Assembly: GCA_013054445.1 (NCBI GenBank)
Contig: JAAMPI010001638.1
Coordinates: 1 to 11,938 of the forward strand
Length of the DNA: 11,938 nucleotides
Direction of reading: 5' to 3'
Origin: Cudoniella acicularis
Taxonomy: Eukaryota; Ascomycota; Leotiomycetes; Helotiales; Helotiaceae
Every line of letters begins with the position of its first letter. Position 1 is the stretch's first letter. The notes beneath the pieces were generated by a model, which did no database searches, was not told where the DNA came from, and saw nothing but the letters and a program-made list of their open reading frames with translations. Below, in pieces: positions 1-7,145 of this stretch. The position numbers and the translations under genes were made by a program.

Positions 1-117
1 GTGTGGTGGCATAGTAGTGCGGTTGTTGACTATGGGGTTGTTGGGGAGGATGGGGAGCCCGTTGCGAGTAGGGAGGAGATTGAAGGGTTGATTAAGGTTT
101 TGAAAACTTCTGTTTAA
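1..117 (+). CDS. 3' end of an unrecognised protein-coding gene (partial)
   Basis: Frame 1 is open from the first base of the window to a TAA at 115-117, giving the last 38 residues of a protein whose start lies to the left. The fragment is acidic to neutral, has WWHSS near its beginning, and ends in a helix-like stretch (SREEIEGLIKVLKTSV). Codons end mainly in G or T, unlike the C-ending codons of the neighbouring CRH gene. I do not recognise the family and assign no function. It is convergent with the CRH gene, their stops about 1.05 kb apart. The call rests on the open frame, the protein-like composition and the frame ending where the sequence turns A/T-rich; 38 codons alone could be chance. 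Confidence 0.55.
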   Translation: MWWHSSAVVDYGVVGEDGEPVASREEIEGLIKVLKTSV

Positions 118-665
118 AAATTAGATATAAATATCCAGGTTAGCAATGGCTCCCAGAACCTCGCTGCTTCCTCAGTGGAACTAGGTAATCTTAGTTTGGT
201 TTCTATATCCGTGAGTCGAACAAGTCGAATCATAAGACAAGCAATAACTCAGTTTAAAATTTTCAACCTAGATTACCAATTACCCAAAGCGACTCAAAAC
301 CAGAACTGTAACTCTTTCTTTGCACACCTTGAACAAACCCCTCTACTTCGGCGTCTTATTAGACGGTGTTTTTCTACCAAAGTTAGTTGTAATAAGGTTT
401 TGAAGTAAAAGAAAAACGTTTGTGCTCGACATTTTGTAAATAATATATTCTGAGACTTTCGGGAAGAATTTGAGAAATGGAAGTTGTTGCTGTTAAGAGC
501 TCAAATGTTGGTGTTGCTATTAACTCTCCCTCAATCACTGCCAACACCTCCCCCTTTCCCCCCATTCACCCACTCACCCACTCATCACGGCTAAAAATCA
601 CACCATCACACATCACACACCACAGAACCTAAACCCTCCAACCCCCCTTCCAGAACCAACTCTCC
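118..665. other. Intergenic region with no clear gene
   Basis: This stretch begins A/T-rich, as expected for a 3' flank of the gene ending at 117. From about 540 to 680 the plus strand becomes C-rich and G-poor, with a CA/CAT-rich run near 600-630. A 51-codon plus-strand frame with ATG (477-632) exists, but its second half reads the simple CA-rich sequence, so I do not call it a gene. Nothing else is visible. Confidence 0.5.
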
Positions 666-806
666 ATGCGCTCTCTCCTCAACGCCAACCAAAACTCCTC
701 TCATAAAATCCCCGCTATTATATTCGATATTAAGAGCGAAGTAAGCATTGAGGTTTAAGATAGTAGCAAAGGAAGGAATGCTAACGCTTTAGAGAAGAAG
801 TTACAG
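666..806 (+). other. Orphan mini-exon and intron signature
   Basis: An ATG at 666 opens 25 codons up to 740. They are followed by a textbook fungal intron: GTAAGC at 741-746, CTAAC at 781-785 and ACAG at 803-806, 66 nt in all, with the branch adenine 22 nt before the acceptor. After splicing the reading frame meets TGA at once (807-809). A TTCCAG acceptor-like site at 646-651 could begin the exon. It could be part of a spliced non-coding transcript, a leader with a short upstream frame, or chance. No downstream gene is visible on this strand. Confidence 0.25.
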
Positions 807-809
807 TGA

Positions 810-1126
810 ATACTGACTTACTTTGAGGTGAGAAGTGGAGTTTCGAGATAGGTTGTTTCTAGGGATGAAACTCGTCACTCTTCATGGCTGAGGATACGAA
901 GGGATGTTTACTTATTGATTGATCCGGTTGATTGATTGATTTATGACTATACATTCAGACTATACAACGCTCCTCGCAAATGAGACACATGCCAGCTAAA
1001 AAGGACGGAATGTGACAGGTCCCGCTTCACATTCCCTCTACCATATCAGAGACCGCAACTCCATGCCGTACCATCCAATCTAAACTCCTTAAAATTTCAA
1101 AGCGCCACACTCCCTCCACATTCTCT
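810..1126. other. Intergenic region, CRH 3' flank
   Basis: No gene is seen. A short imperfect run of TTGAT/GATT units lies at about 912-942. The right part is downstream of the minus-strand CRH gene and probably includes its 3' untranslated region. Confidence 0.4.
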
Positions 1127-1133
1127 CTTATTC
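1127..1133 (-). terminator. Possible polyadenylation signal of the CRH gene
   Basis: Read on the minus strand this is GAATAAG, about 37-43 nt downstream of the CRH stop codon. AATAAG is a common variant of the fungal poly(A) positioning element. The site is short and could be chance. Confidence 0.25.
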
Positions 1134-1169
1134 AATCTACTCCTCTCATATCCACACAACAGCTACCGC

Positions 1170-2709
1170 TTAGAATCTCTGGTAACCCCCATTCCGCTGG
1201 AAACTAGGAGCTCTCGACACACGCCCAGTACCAGCATAGCCACCCGTCCGCGGATTATGCGTATCATGGATGAGACCGTTATTATTGCTACTATTCCACG
1301 CCCTCGGACTTGTAGGCTGAGTAGGACTCACCAACGGCGCAGGCGAACCTCTCCCACCAACCGAGATAGCAGAAACCGGACCTCCCACCCTCGACAACCC
1401 AGGACTCTTAGCTCTGAGCGGGAAATCGTCTCCTCCAGCAGCAGTGACGGCATTAGAGGGCATTCTCGGCATAGGCGGCATATCAGCGGCTTTAATCCCA
1501 TGTTGAACGTGCGTTCCTCCCCATCCTCCAAGGGCATCCTCGCCTTGGCTTCCATAAGCTCCGTTGTCCCATCCGCCGTAGCCTTTCTCGCGAAGCTCCA
1601 TTTGATCGCGGTAAGCTTCCTCGCGCTCTTTTTCTACATTGGCGTTGTAGAGGTCCCGCTCGCGGCGGCCGGCTCGCCGTTGCTTCATGAAGAAAACGAG
1701 GAAGGAGGCGAGGAGGATGACGGCTGCGGCGCCGCTGCCACCATAGACTGCGATTTTGGTGGTTTGGGGGAGGGCGGAGAATTTTTGTCCGATGGATAGG
1801 GGAGTGGCGGCGGGGACTGCGGTTAGGGTTTGTTGTTCGGTGGAGTTTCCACTGTTCTTATGTTAGTTGACGCTCTTGTATGAGAGGATCTACTTACGCA
1901 ATGACTTTGATGCTTTGCCAGTCACCAGTGTGATCTGTCCATTCGTATTCCGCGCCAGTGGAGTAATCGTTCACTTGTGCGCTCTGCACATACATGGTAA
2001 ATGGCGCCTTGGTGAAATCAGTGAGACCTCCAGCCCACTCGATCGTTCCATTAGGCTCAGAGGGATCTCCGCCAGCCCAGATACCAAGTCGAAGGGTCAT
2101 AGGTGTCTGCGGGTAATCCTTGCCGCCGTTTGCATCAGCAAATTCCAATGTTCGGACAACATTTCCATCAATCATCCAGTTCAATCGCTCGGCGGTCCAA
2201 TCAACGGTGTAGTTGTGGAAGTTCTCACGCACATCGGAAGAAACGGGGTAGTAGATGGCTCTGTCGTACGAAGTGGTGTTGCCCTTGCCAAAGTAATTCG
2301 TCTCTGCAAAGGTATCATTCCCGCCCATAAACTCCCAATCGATCTCATCCAAATCATCGGATTCTAGCACAATCGATGAGATGATACCCTGTCCAGTAGC
2401 AGCGCGCATAATTACTGAAACGGAACCAAAGAAGATGTAGAACTTCGATTGAATAGTAGGCGAATCTCCCCGCTTCGCAACAGTGAATTCAGCGCCATTT
2501 GAACCGTAGGCTATTGATCCAGCAGTGACATTATAGGATTCGGTAACTGTCGTCGAAGAGTTGAAGATAAAGGTATGGTTTAAGCCCAGCGCAGGGTCAT
2601 TAGGACAGCTCAAGCTGACATTGAGTGGATTGCAGTTGGTGAAGGTTTGTGCCAAGACAGGCGTCGTGAGGAGAGCTGAAGCCCCTAGAAGGAGAGATCC
2701 GAAGCGCAT
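1170..2709 (-). CDS. GH16 CRH-type chitin/glucan transglycosylase with transmembrane anchor and cytosolic tail
   Basis: Two exons, 2709-1898 and 1851-1170, join in frame (Ala271 codon split) into 497 residues. Known CRH enzymes link chitin to beta-glucans in the cell wall. Seen here: signal peptide 1-20 (VLA then Gln), Cys26/Cys35, GH16 domain about residues 40-262, and catalytic DEIDWE at 121-126 with Glu122 and Glu126 as expected nucleophile and acid/base and Asp124 between. NYFGKG (138-143) and FHNYTVDW (164-171) are typical of the family. There are several N-glycosylation sequons and no chitin-binding module. A hydrophobic segment (about 304-325) is followed by KQRRAGRRER and a Gly/Pro/Ser-rich tail to 497 with several SP sites. 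This implies a single-pass membrane protein rather than the GPI-anchored form of yeast Crh1 and Utr2. The start is the ATG at 2709: it begins the signal peptide, has a CAATG context, and the frame upstream has no ATG. Family call is firm; substrate preference is not visible. Confidence 0.95.
1852..1897 (-). other. Intron of the CRH gene
   Basis: On the minus strand the intron starts with GTAAGT (1897-1892), has branch sequence CTAAC (1866-1862) and ends in ACAG (1852). At 46 nt it is short but normal for a filamentous ascomycete. It is phase 2 and splits the Ala271 codon (GC plus T). Splicing joins the GH16 frame to the linker, membrane segment and tail. If retained, the donor supplies GCG TAA, so the protein would end at Ala271. 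Confidence 0.9.
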
Positions 2710-2810
2710 TGTCGTAGAAAAATTAACAAACAAGAAAAGTAAAGAGTGACGAGCGTGAAAACGCGTGTGGGATTGTCAACGACAGACGACAGATTATTTA
2801 AAAGGAGTGG
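2710..2810 (-). promoter_or_regulatory. Likely CRH 5' leader and core promoter
   Basis: On the minus strand a TATA-like TTTAAATAAT lies about 85-95 nt upstream of the ATG at 2709, and the leader between them has no upstream ATG. It is T/C-rich just before the start. A perfect ACGCGT (2761-2766), the MluI cell-cycle box core bound by MBF-type factors in yeasts, lies within this leader. Its role here is inference from one hexamer. Confidence 0.4.
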
Positions 2811-3233
2811 AACGTGCAGAAATGCACTTGGAATTCGACTTCGCGCTGAAGGTTGAAGTTGAAGGAAAGGGGAATTTCAGACGTGAGGACTCATGTTTGG
2901 TAGATTGGCAGATGGGGCTTGGTCGCTTGGGCGGATAATTGTGCTCTTGTTTCTCCAGGCCTAATTAGGCCAAGCGGGGCATCGGAAAGTGAATAGGGGT
3001 TCACCGGTACTTCGTACCTTGCAGAAGCGCCGCTGCTGTAGGGGCTTTTATTCCATGGCGCATTCTGCATCATGAATCTTTATCAGAAAGACTTCTTGAT
3101 AATATGGCTGCGATCTTATCTCGTTGTCTTTCTACGGTGCGAATTTCGTTGAATTGTTCATCCCAAGTTATGCTTAAACGTATCTTCTTCATCTCAATCC
3201 ACAATTCTATCCCACTTATGCTTAAAGGTTAAA
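2811..3233. other. Intergenic region with a 14-bp perfect palindrome
   Basis: No gene is supported; a 60-codon minus-strand frame at 2891-3073 resembles nothing and I treat it as chance. The palindrome GGCCTAATTAGGCC is at 2958-2971. Its right half continues as AATTAGGCCAAGCG, which recurs exactly at 9621-9634. Confidence 0.4.
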
Positions 3234-4050
3234 GTGCCTCGCCAAAATAGCTTCAAACAAACGCATAATTTTAACGCTTTTCAAAACTTCAAACGCAGTT
3301 TCATCCAATGCATTATTACCCACCCAATCACCGCATTCTATCCTTCAACATCAGCGCGAAGATATACTTTTCTCCCCGCAACCTCCACTCCCTCTGCTTC
3401 CAATCCATCCAATCCTCTCTCATTCCATCGCCAAGAAAACCCCCCCCGAACCCCACTTAAAAGCAGCGCCCGTCAGTGCCCCAACAGCCACCCGTTCAAA
3501 GATCTCTTGGCATCGATAAGACAACTTGCCGAATTTCTGGAAAACATCTCAAATCACGCCTCACCTTAATCACATCATTCACATCACTTTGGACGAGGAA
3601 CTCGCCTTGCTTTTTTGACAATTCGATAGTTTTATGCATGGTGCATCGATATTTCACATTTATCTCACTTTTGAATTTAAGTTCTTCGAAAGGGAAGTTC
3701 TAGAAGCGTGGACGTGAGGTGGAGTGGGTTGATCACGGATTGGAGTTACGTTGCTGTACTCAGTTGTGCTGCGGAGAAGGTCCTTAGTGATAGGTGTGTG
3801 TGGAACTTTGAGTAGCTATTGGGATCTCGATTGTGTTTGTGTTGCAGGTTTTGTGAAGTCCATCAACCCCGAACTTGATTGAGGAACCAATCACGTGGCT
3901 ACGGCAAGAATAAGAGTTTAGATTGATGTATTAGGAAAAGGAGGAGAAGATAGACCTGACAGCAACACAGTAAGAAGTTCCCTTAATAGAGGCTTCTCCT
4001 GCGCTCTCGTTGTGGGACTGATTGTTTCGAGACATCACGTGACCATACGA
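3234..4050. other. Long gene-free region with CCAAT and CACGTG motifs
   Basis: The first 250 bases are C/A/T-rich and G-poor on the plus strand. The 111-codon frame there (3234-3569) does not begin with ATG and reads this biased sequence, so it is not called. Further right, CCAAT (3887-3891) directly abuts CACGTG (3892-3897), and a second palindromic TCACGTGA sits at 4035-4042. No coding exon was recognised. Confidence 0.4.
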
Positions 4051-4165
4051 TATTTTTTGAATTTTTTTAAAAGTTGAAGCTAGATATCTGTTTTTAATAT
4101 ATCATACTAGTATTATGCCGTCAAAGAATAAATAAATAAACACTATTTATCTTATATTATATCTC
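4050..4165. other. A/T-rich block with AATAAA motifs
   Basis: A strongly A/T-rich block contains overlapping AATAAA motifs on the plus strand (in the run AATAAATAAATAAAC, about 4126-4140) and several TATAT runs. It could serve as a transcript 3' end for unidentified plus-strand transcription, or simply be A/T-rich spacer. Confidence 0.25.
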
Positions 4166-4238
4166 TTGAGTCTGGAGTTGTGTACTTGTCTGCGGTTGTG
4201 CGTTTAACAGTAGACTTTGTAGAGAGAGAGCAAGAGGA

Positions 4239-4246
4239 TATAAATA
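4239..4246 (+). promoter_or_regulatory. TATA-box-like element (TATAAATA)
   Basis: A good TATA match is followed after about 40 bases by a G-poor, C/A-rich tract (4283-4470), an arrangement seen at fungal core promoters and leaders. The ATGs that follow (4272, 4303, 4495) open only short frames, so no product is evident. Confidence 0.3.
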
Positions 4247-4512
4247 CTGGAATAGTGTTGTATTTCAACCTATGAGAGAAGCAACTCTACCCACCCTACT
4301 TTATGCCCGCAGTATAAACCTCATCCTAAGCTCAAGCCCACCCAAAACAAGCACAACCCCCTTACCCCAACTCCACATACTCCACTCCCTCAGGTTTCTC
4401 AACACACTCAGATCAACCATTCCAGTTCACAAAAAGTTCATCCCATCTCCCATCCCATCCGAGACATAAAACGCAACAACCCGTTGTCCTCAAGATGTTG
4501 CCGCAATAATAG

Positions 4513-4779
4513 GGAACCCAACTATGCGGTCGTACGACCTGTACCCGCCGATGCGGTAGCAGACATGTAACTACCCGTCCGTCTGTAGCTACCCGCGAGG
4601 TGAAGCGAGCGAGGCTTGTGTGGAACGTCAATTTTGACGTCAATAATGAAAATCTCGACATCGAGAACGAAGCTATTAATTTTTGGGAGTTGTTTGAGGA
4701 TAAAATTTTGAACTGTTTCGGTGATCGTTGGAAGGGGGTGATTAGGGACGCAACAAAACAAAGACTAAAAGAGCAATAA
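4513..4779 (+). other. Possible coding exon or gene relic without ATG
   Basis: Between TAG at 4510-4512 and TAA at 4777-4779, 88 codons are open but contain no ATG. The last 55 residues look like real protein: acidic, Asn/Asp/Glu-rich and with regularly placed aromatics, including WNVNFDVNNENLDIENEA and later FWELFED. A possible acceptor CTGTAG (4583-4588) would make 4589-4779 a terminal exon, but I found no convincing donor or upstream exon. The antisense strand is also open (4522-4761), which weakens the case. A broken member of an unknown family or a chance frame are both possible. Confidence 0.25.
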
Positions 4780-4789
4780 TATATAAATA
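4780..4789 (+). promoter_or_regulatory. Second TATA-box-like element (TATATAAATA)
   Basis: This is a strong TATA match immediately after the stop of the 4513-4779 frame. Downstream ATGs at 4843 and 4872 open frames of fewer than 12 codons. The ATG at 4995 opens 93 codons of low-complexity, His/Gln/Ser/Thr-rich sequence that I do not accept as a gene. Confidence 0.25.
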
Positions 4790-5305
4790 GAATCGAGCAG
4801 AAAGTGGGCTTCTAAAGACATCCACATAATTCTTTTAAAGGAGATGATAAAATTAAACCGAGTATTAGAATGAATAAGTAAGGAGCGAAGACTACGAGTG
4901 AAGTGAAGAGAAAGAGAAAATGAAAAAAACCGAGAGCGCAACAATCGATTAAAATCATTGGATTGACAAGTGACAGCTAAGCAAGGTTTGCACCATGCAC
5001 AAAAGAGAGAGTATGTGTCTGAATTCTAGACTCGAGAATTCTAGACACGATCAATCGATACATAGAAAACAAAGAAAAGAAGTGAAAAAAGCAAAAACGA
5101 CTCCCCAGCATCACCACGAAACCAACCAAAACCAACCAATCTCAACCTCTCAATCAATCCCCGGATTCGTACCCATCCATCACTATAACAGTACGTACAG
5201 TACAAGGCTTATCGTTCCATTCACCCTCACCCTCATCTCGGCCTCGTCCTACTCTACTCCCCTTCATCGCACCTAGCAAGCTTAGGAAAAAAAGAAAATG
5301 AGAAA
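4790..5305. other. Intergenic region, purine-rich then G-poor
   Basis: The left half is A/G-rich on the plus strand and the right half (about 5095-5280) is C/A/T-rich and poor in G. No gene is recognised. The 15-bp-period repeat at 5021-5046 is listed separately. Confidence 0.35.
5021..5046. repeat. Two-copy GAATTCTAGAC repeat, period 15 bp
   Basis: GAATTCTAGAC occurs at 5021-5031 and exactly again at 5036-5046, separated by TCGA. The 26 bases contain two EcoRI, two XbaI and one XhoI recognition sequences and so resemble a cloning polylinker, although flanking sequence continues without any vector-like change. Confidence 0.8.
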
Positions 5306-5496
5306 ATGAGTGAAGGAAGAAAGGAATGGGAGCAAAGAGTTTACGAGCAATCCGTCCTTCGGAGCGGGTTTGAGCCTCAAAAGAGTAGGTCCAATTAGCT
5401 GCGAAAACCTTCCTTCACTCCCCCTCCCCTTTGTCCGCATCGCATTGGATGAAACAAAAAGGAACAAATTAATGAAACCTAAACAAGAAGCGACGC

Positions 5497-5752
5497 AAAC
5501 GATTAAGGAACAAAAAACCTTCCCACCGTTAATGGTTCATGATCCTCCATCTCTTCCTCTCTCCCTCAAAAGAGAGTGCACCCGTGAAGGAAGAGAAGGG
5601 TTTGCGGAGTATGATCCCGAAGAACACACCTTGCGTGCATGAAACATCTAAACGATAAAGGAAGAAAAGGCTCCACCTCCACACCATTTATGGTTTGTGA
5701 TCCTCGAAGGAAGCGAGCGAGCTGAGGAGCTGAGCCGAAAACTTGCGTTGCG
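5497..5752 (+). repeat. Degenerate tandem duplication, about 100-150 bp units
   Basis: Unit A (about 5497-5638) and unit B (about 5651-5752) share the same order of blocks: AACGATTAAGG versus AACGATAAAGG, then AATGGTTCATGATCCTC versus TATGGTTTGTGATCCTC, then GAAGGAAG followed by CCGAA and TTGCGT. Unit B lacks about 35 bp in the middle. The weak similarity of 5311-5445 suggests an older third copy. By eye the matching blocks are about three-quarters identical. No coding frame is shared through both units. Confidence 0.5.
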
Positions 5753-5760
5753 TCTCCAGA

Positions 5761-6536
5761 GTCCGCATACGTGGCCCCCGAGTGAGGGATCACAGGTGTG
5801 TACAATATGTGTGGGGGGTTGGGGGTGTGCGCAGTGCAGTGCAGTGCAACGACGACGACAGCGAAAACAGCGCGCAGCCTCAAGAATCAATAATGCGACC
5901 GCCAGCTCAGCTCAATTGAAGTGCACTGAACACAATACTTCACACACAGCCTCACCGCCCAAAGTATTGGTACCAACTGTCCGAAAATAAACCACCGACG
6001 TCACCAAGAAAAGAAACAAACAATTAAAAAAAAAAAGAAAGCGAGCGCATAAATGAGTATATATGTATGTATAAATGATTGAATGACTGATTGATTTTTA
6101 TTCATCATCATCGAGTGATAAAAGTATAAAGTCTATAGCTGCATATATCCATGCATATCATAATCCCAAAATATATACGTAGAGAATCGAATGGGTATGT
6201 GCCCACAAGAGTGCAAAAACGAATGTAATCGGAGCCGAAACTCCACTCTCCAGTCCTATCTGTGTTGCTTGCAAAAAAAAGGGTATACCAGTATTCCAAA
6301 ACCCCATCCATTTCCTTCTCCTAAAATTTCCCGCCTGTTGCTGTTTTCTTTCGCCTTGTTGTTGTTTTTGTTGGTCATAAGGTCATTGAATAGAGACATC
6401 CATCGCTCGCGGCACGCTTAAGCGGCGCTGAGAAAATGATGCTTTCTATCCATACATCCACAAATCTACGCCCCCTTTTCAAAAGAGTTGAATGAAGAAT
6501 TGAAGAGGTTTGACGACCTGTTGGAGGGCGGGTCGT
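5761..6536. other. Intergenic region, no gene recognised
   Basis: A 97-codon plus-strand frame (5697-5990) begins with GTG, not ATG, and reads short repeats (GTGCA units and ACG/CGA triplets at about 5833-5862), so it is not called. A/T-rich sequence with TATATGTATG and ATTG/TGAT runs fills 6050-6190. The right end is the 3' flank of the minus-strand gene at 6537-7070. Confidence 0.4.
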
Positions 6537-7070
6537 CTATGACGTGGCGAACCTCCTGCTGACGCGCGACACCAAGCCACGCTTGCGCTCGTTGCTAAGG
6601 TTGCCGAGGAGGCAAACGAGCTCATCATCAGTAGTGCTGAGGGTAGCGATGTCGTCTGGCTGGTTGTAGGCGTTTGAGCAGGGGAAGGTCTGGCAACCGG
6701 AGACGGGGGTGTTAGAGTTCTTGGGGAAGATCTCCTTGACTCCATCTTTGTCGTTGGGGTTGACGATGGCTGATACATCGAAGTAGTTTGCGCCTGCATA
6801 GCCGTTGAAGCGGACTTCACCGAGCATGCCTGGGACATCGGCGGCACCCTCGGAGACAGAGTACCAGTTTCCGATCCAAGCTTCTGGGAAGTCCTGGGTG
6901 GCGGTACCGTAACCCTTAATGATCAGGTCTGGGATTGCTTCGAGGCCAGAGTTGGCAGTGAACTTGATGGTGCGAGTGGTGCCGTCCTGGTTGACAAAGT
7001 TGACAGAGCCGGCAGCGGCAAGAGTTGCAAGCGCGGTGGCTGCGAGGAGGAGGTTATTGATGAGTTGCAT
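6537..7070 (-). CDS. Small secreted protein with thaumatin-like motifs
   Basis: An uninterrupted 177-residue frame starts at an ATG in a CAAAATG context and ends with TAG (6539-6537). Residues 1-20 form a clear signal peptide (hydrophobic core LLLAATALATLAAA). The mature part has GEVRFNG (84-90) followed by YFDVS (96-100), then Cys126 and Cys131 with CSNAYNQPDD (131-140), and a third Cys153. The order FNG, FDVS, then C..AY..P.DD is reminiscent of thaumatin-like proteins; this is my inference. From memory, similar fungal proteins carry an automatic 'DNase1' label, but I see no DNase I catalytic motif. The C-terminus is basic, with a possible Kex2 site KR at 163-164. It probably acts outside the cell; the molecular role is unknown. 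It is a single exon, and no neighbour suggests a pathway. Confidence 0.85.
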   Translation of the reverse strand: MQLINNLLLAATALATLAAAGSVNFVNQDGTTRTIKFTANSGLEAIPDLIIKGYGTATQDFPEAWIGNWYSVSEGAADVPGMLGEVRFNGYAGANYFDVSAIVNPNDKDGVKEIFPKNSNTPVSGCQTFPCSNAYNQPDDIATLSTTDDELVCLLGNLSNERKRGLVSRVSRRFATS

Positions 7071-7145
7071 TTTGTACGTGGAAGGATTGTTCTTATGATG
7101 AACTTTAGACGTGTGCGTGTTCGATCAAGTTAGTCGATATAGCCG
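7071..7145 (-). promoter_or_regulatory. Likely leader and core promoter of the small secreted protein gene
   Basis: On the minus strand a TATA-like CTATATCG lies about 70 nt upstream of the ATG (7135-7142), and no ATG interrupts the A/C-rich leader. The alternative is a longer leader from the TTATATG element near 7446-7452. Neither can be chosen from sequence alone. Confidence 0.3.

Noticed and set aside
196..230. TCGAAC/TCGAATC motifs suggesting tRNA T-arms
   Set aside because: No matching acceptor, D or anticodon stems could be folded around them on either strand.
1257..1799. 180-codon plus-strand frame opposite the second CRH exon
   Set aside because: It is antisense to a well-supported exon and its composition (Arg/Ser-rich, low complexity) is the shadow of that exon.
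1867..2367. 166-codon plus-strand frame
   Set aside because: Antisense shadow of the GH16 exon, with no recognisable motif.
2710..2733. Upstream start for the CRH protein at 2733
   Set aside because: It would begin with TTG and places eight extra residues before a complete signal peptide; the ATG at 2709 is the natural start.
3234..3569. 111-codon plus-strand frame
   Set aside because: It lacks an ATG start and reads a G-poor C/A/T-rich tract in which stop codons are rare by composition.
4995..5276. 93-codon plus-strand frame with ATG downstream of a TATA box
   Set aside because: Low-complexity His/Gln/Thr/Ser-rich translation following base composition; no domain or splice context.
5800..5835. 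G-rich run as possible G-quadruplex
   Set aside because: Only two long G runs are present, not four.
5697..5990. 97-codon plus-strand frame with several cysteines
   Set aside because: It begins with GTG and its Cys/Arg pattern comes from GTGCA and CGA short repeats.
6479..6847. 122-codon minus-strand frame with Ser/Thr/Pro-rich product
   Set aside because: It lies in another frame of the 6537-7070 gene, which has a signal peptide and conserved-looking motifs; this frame has neither.
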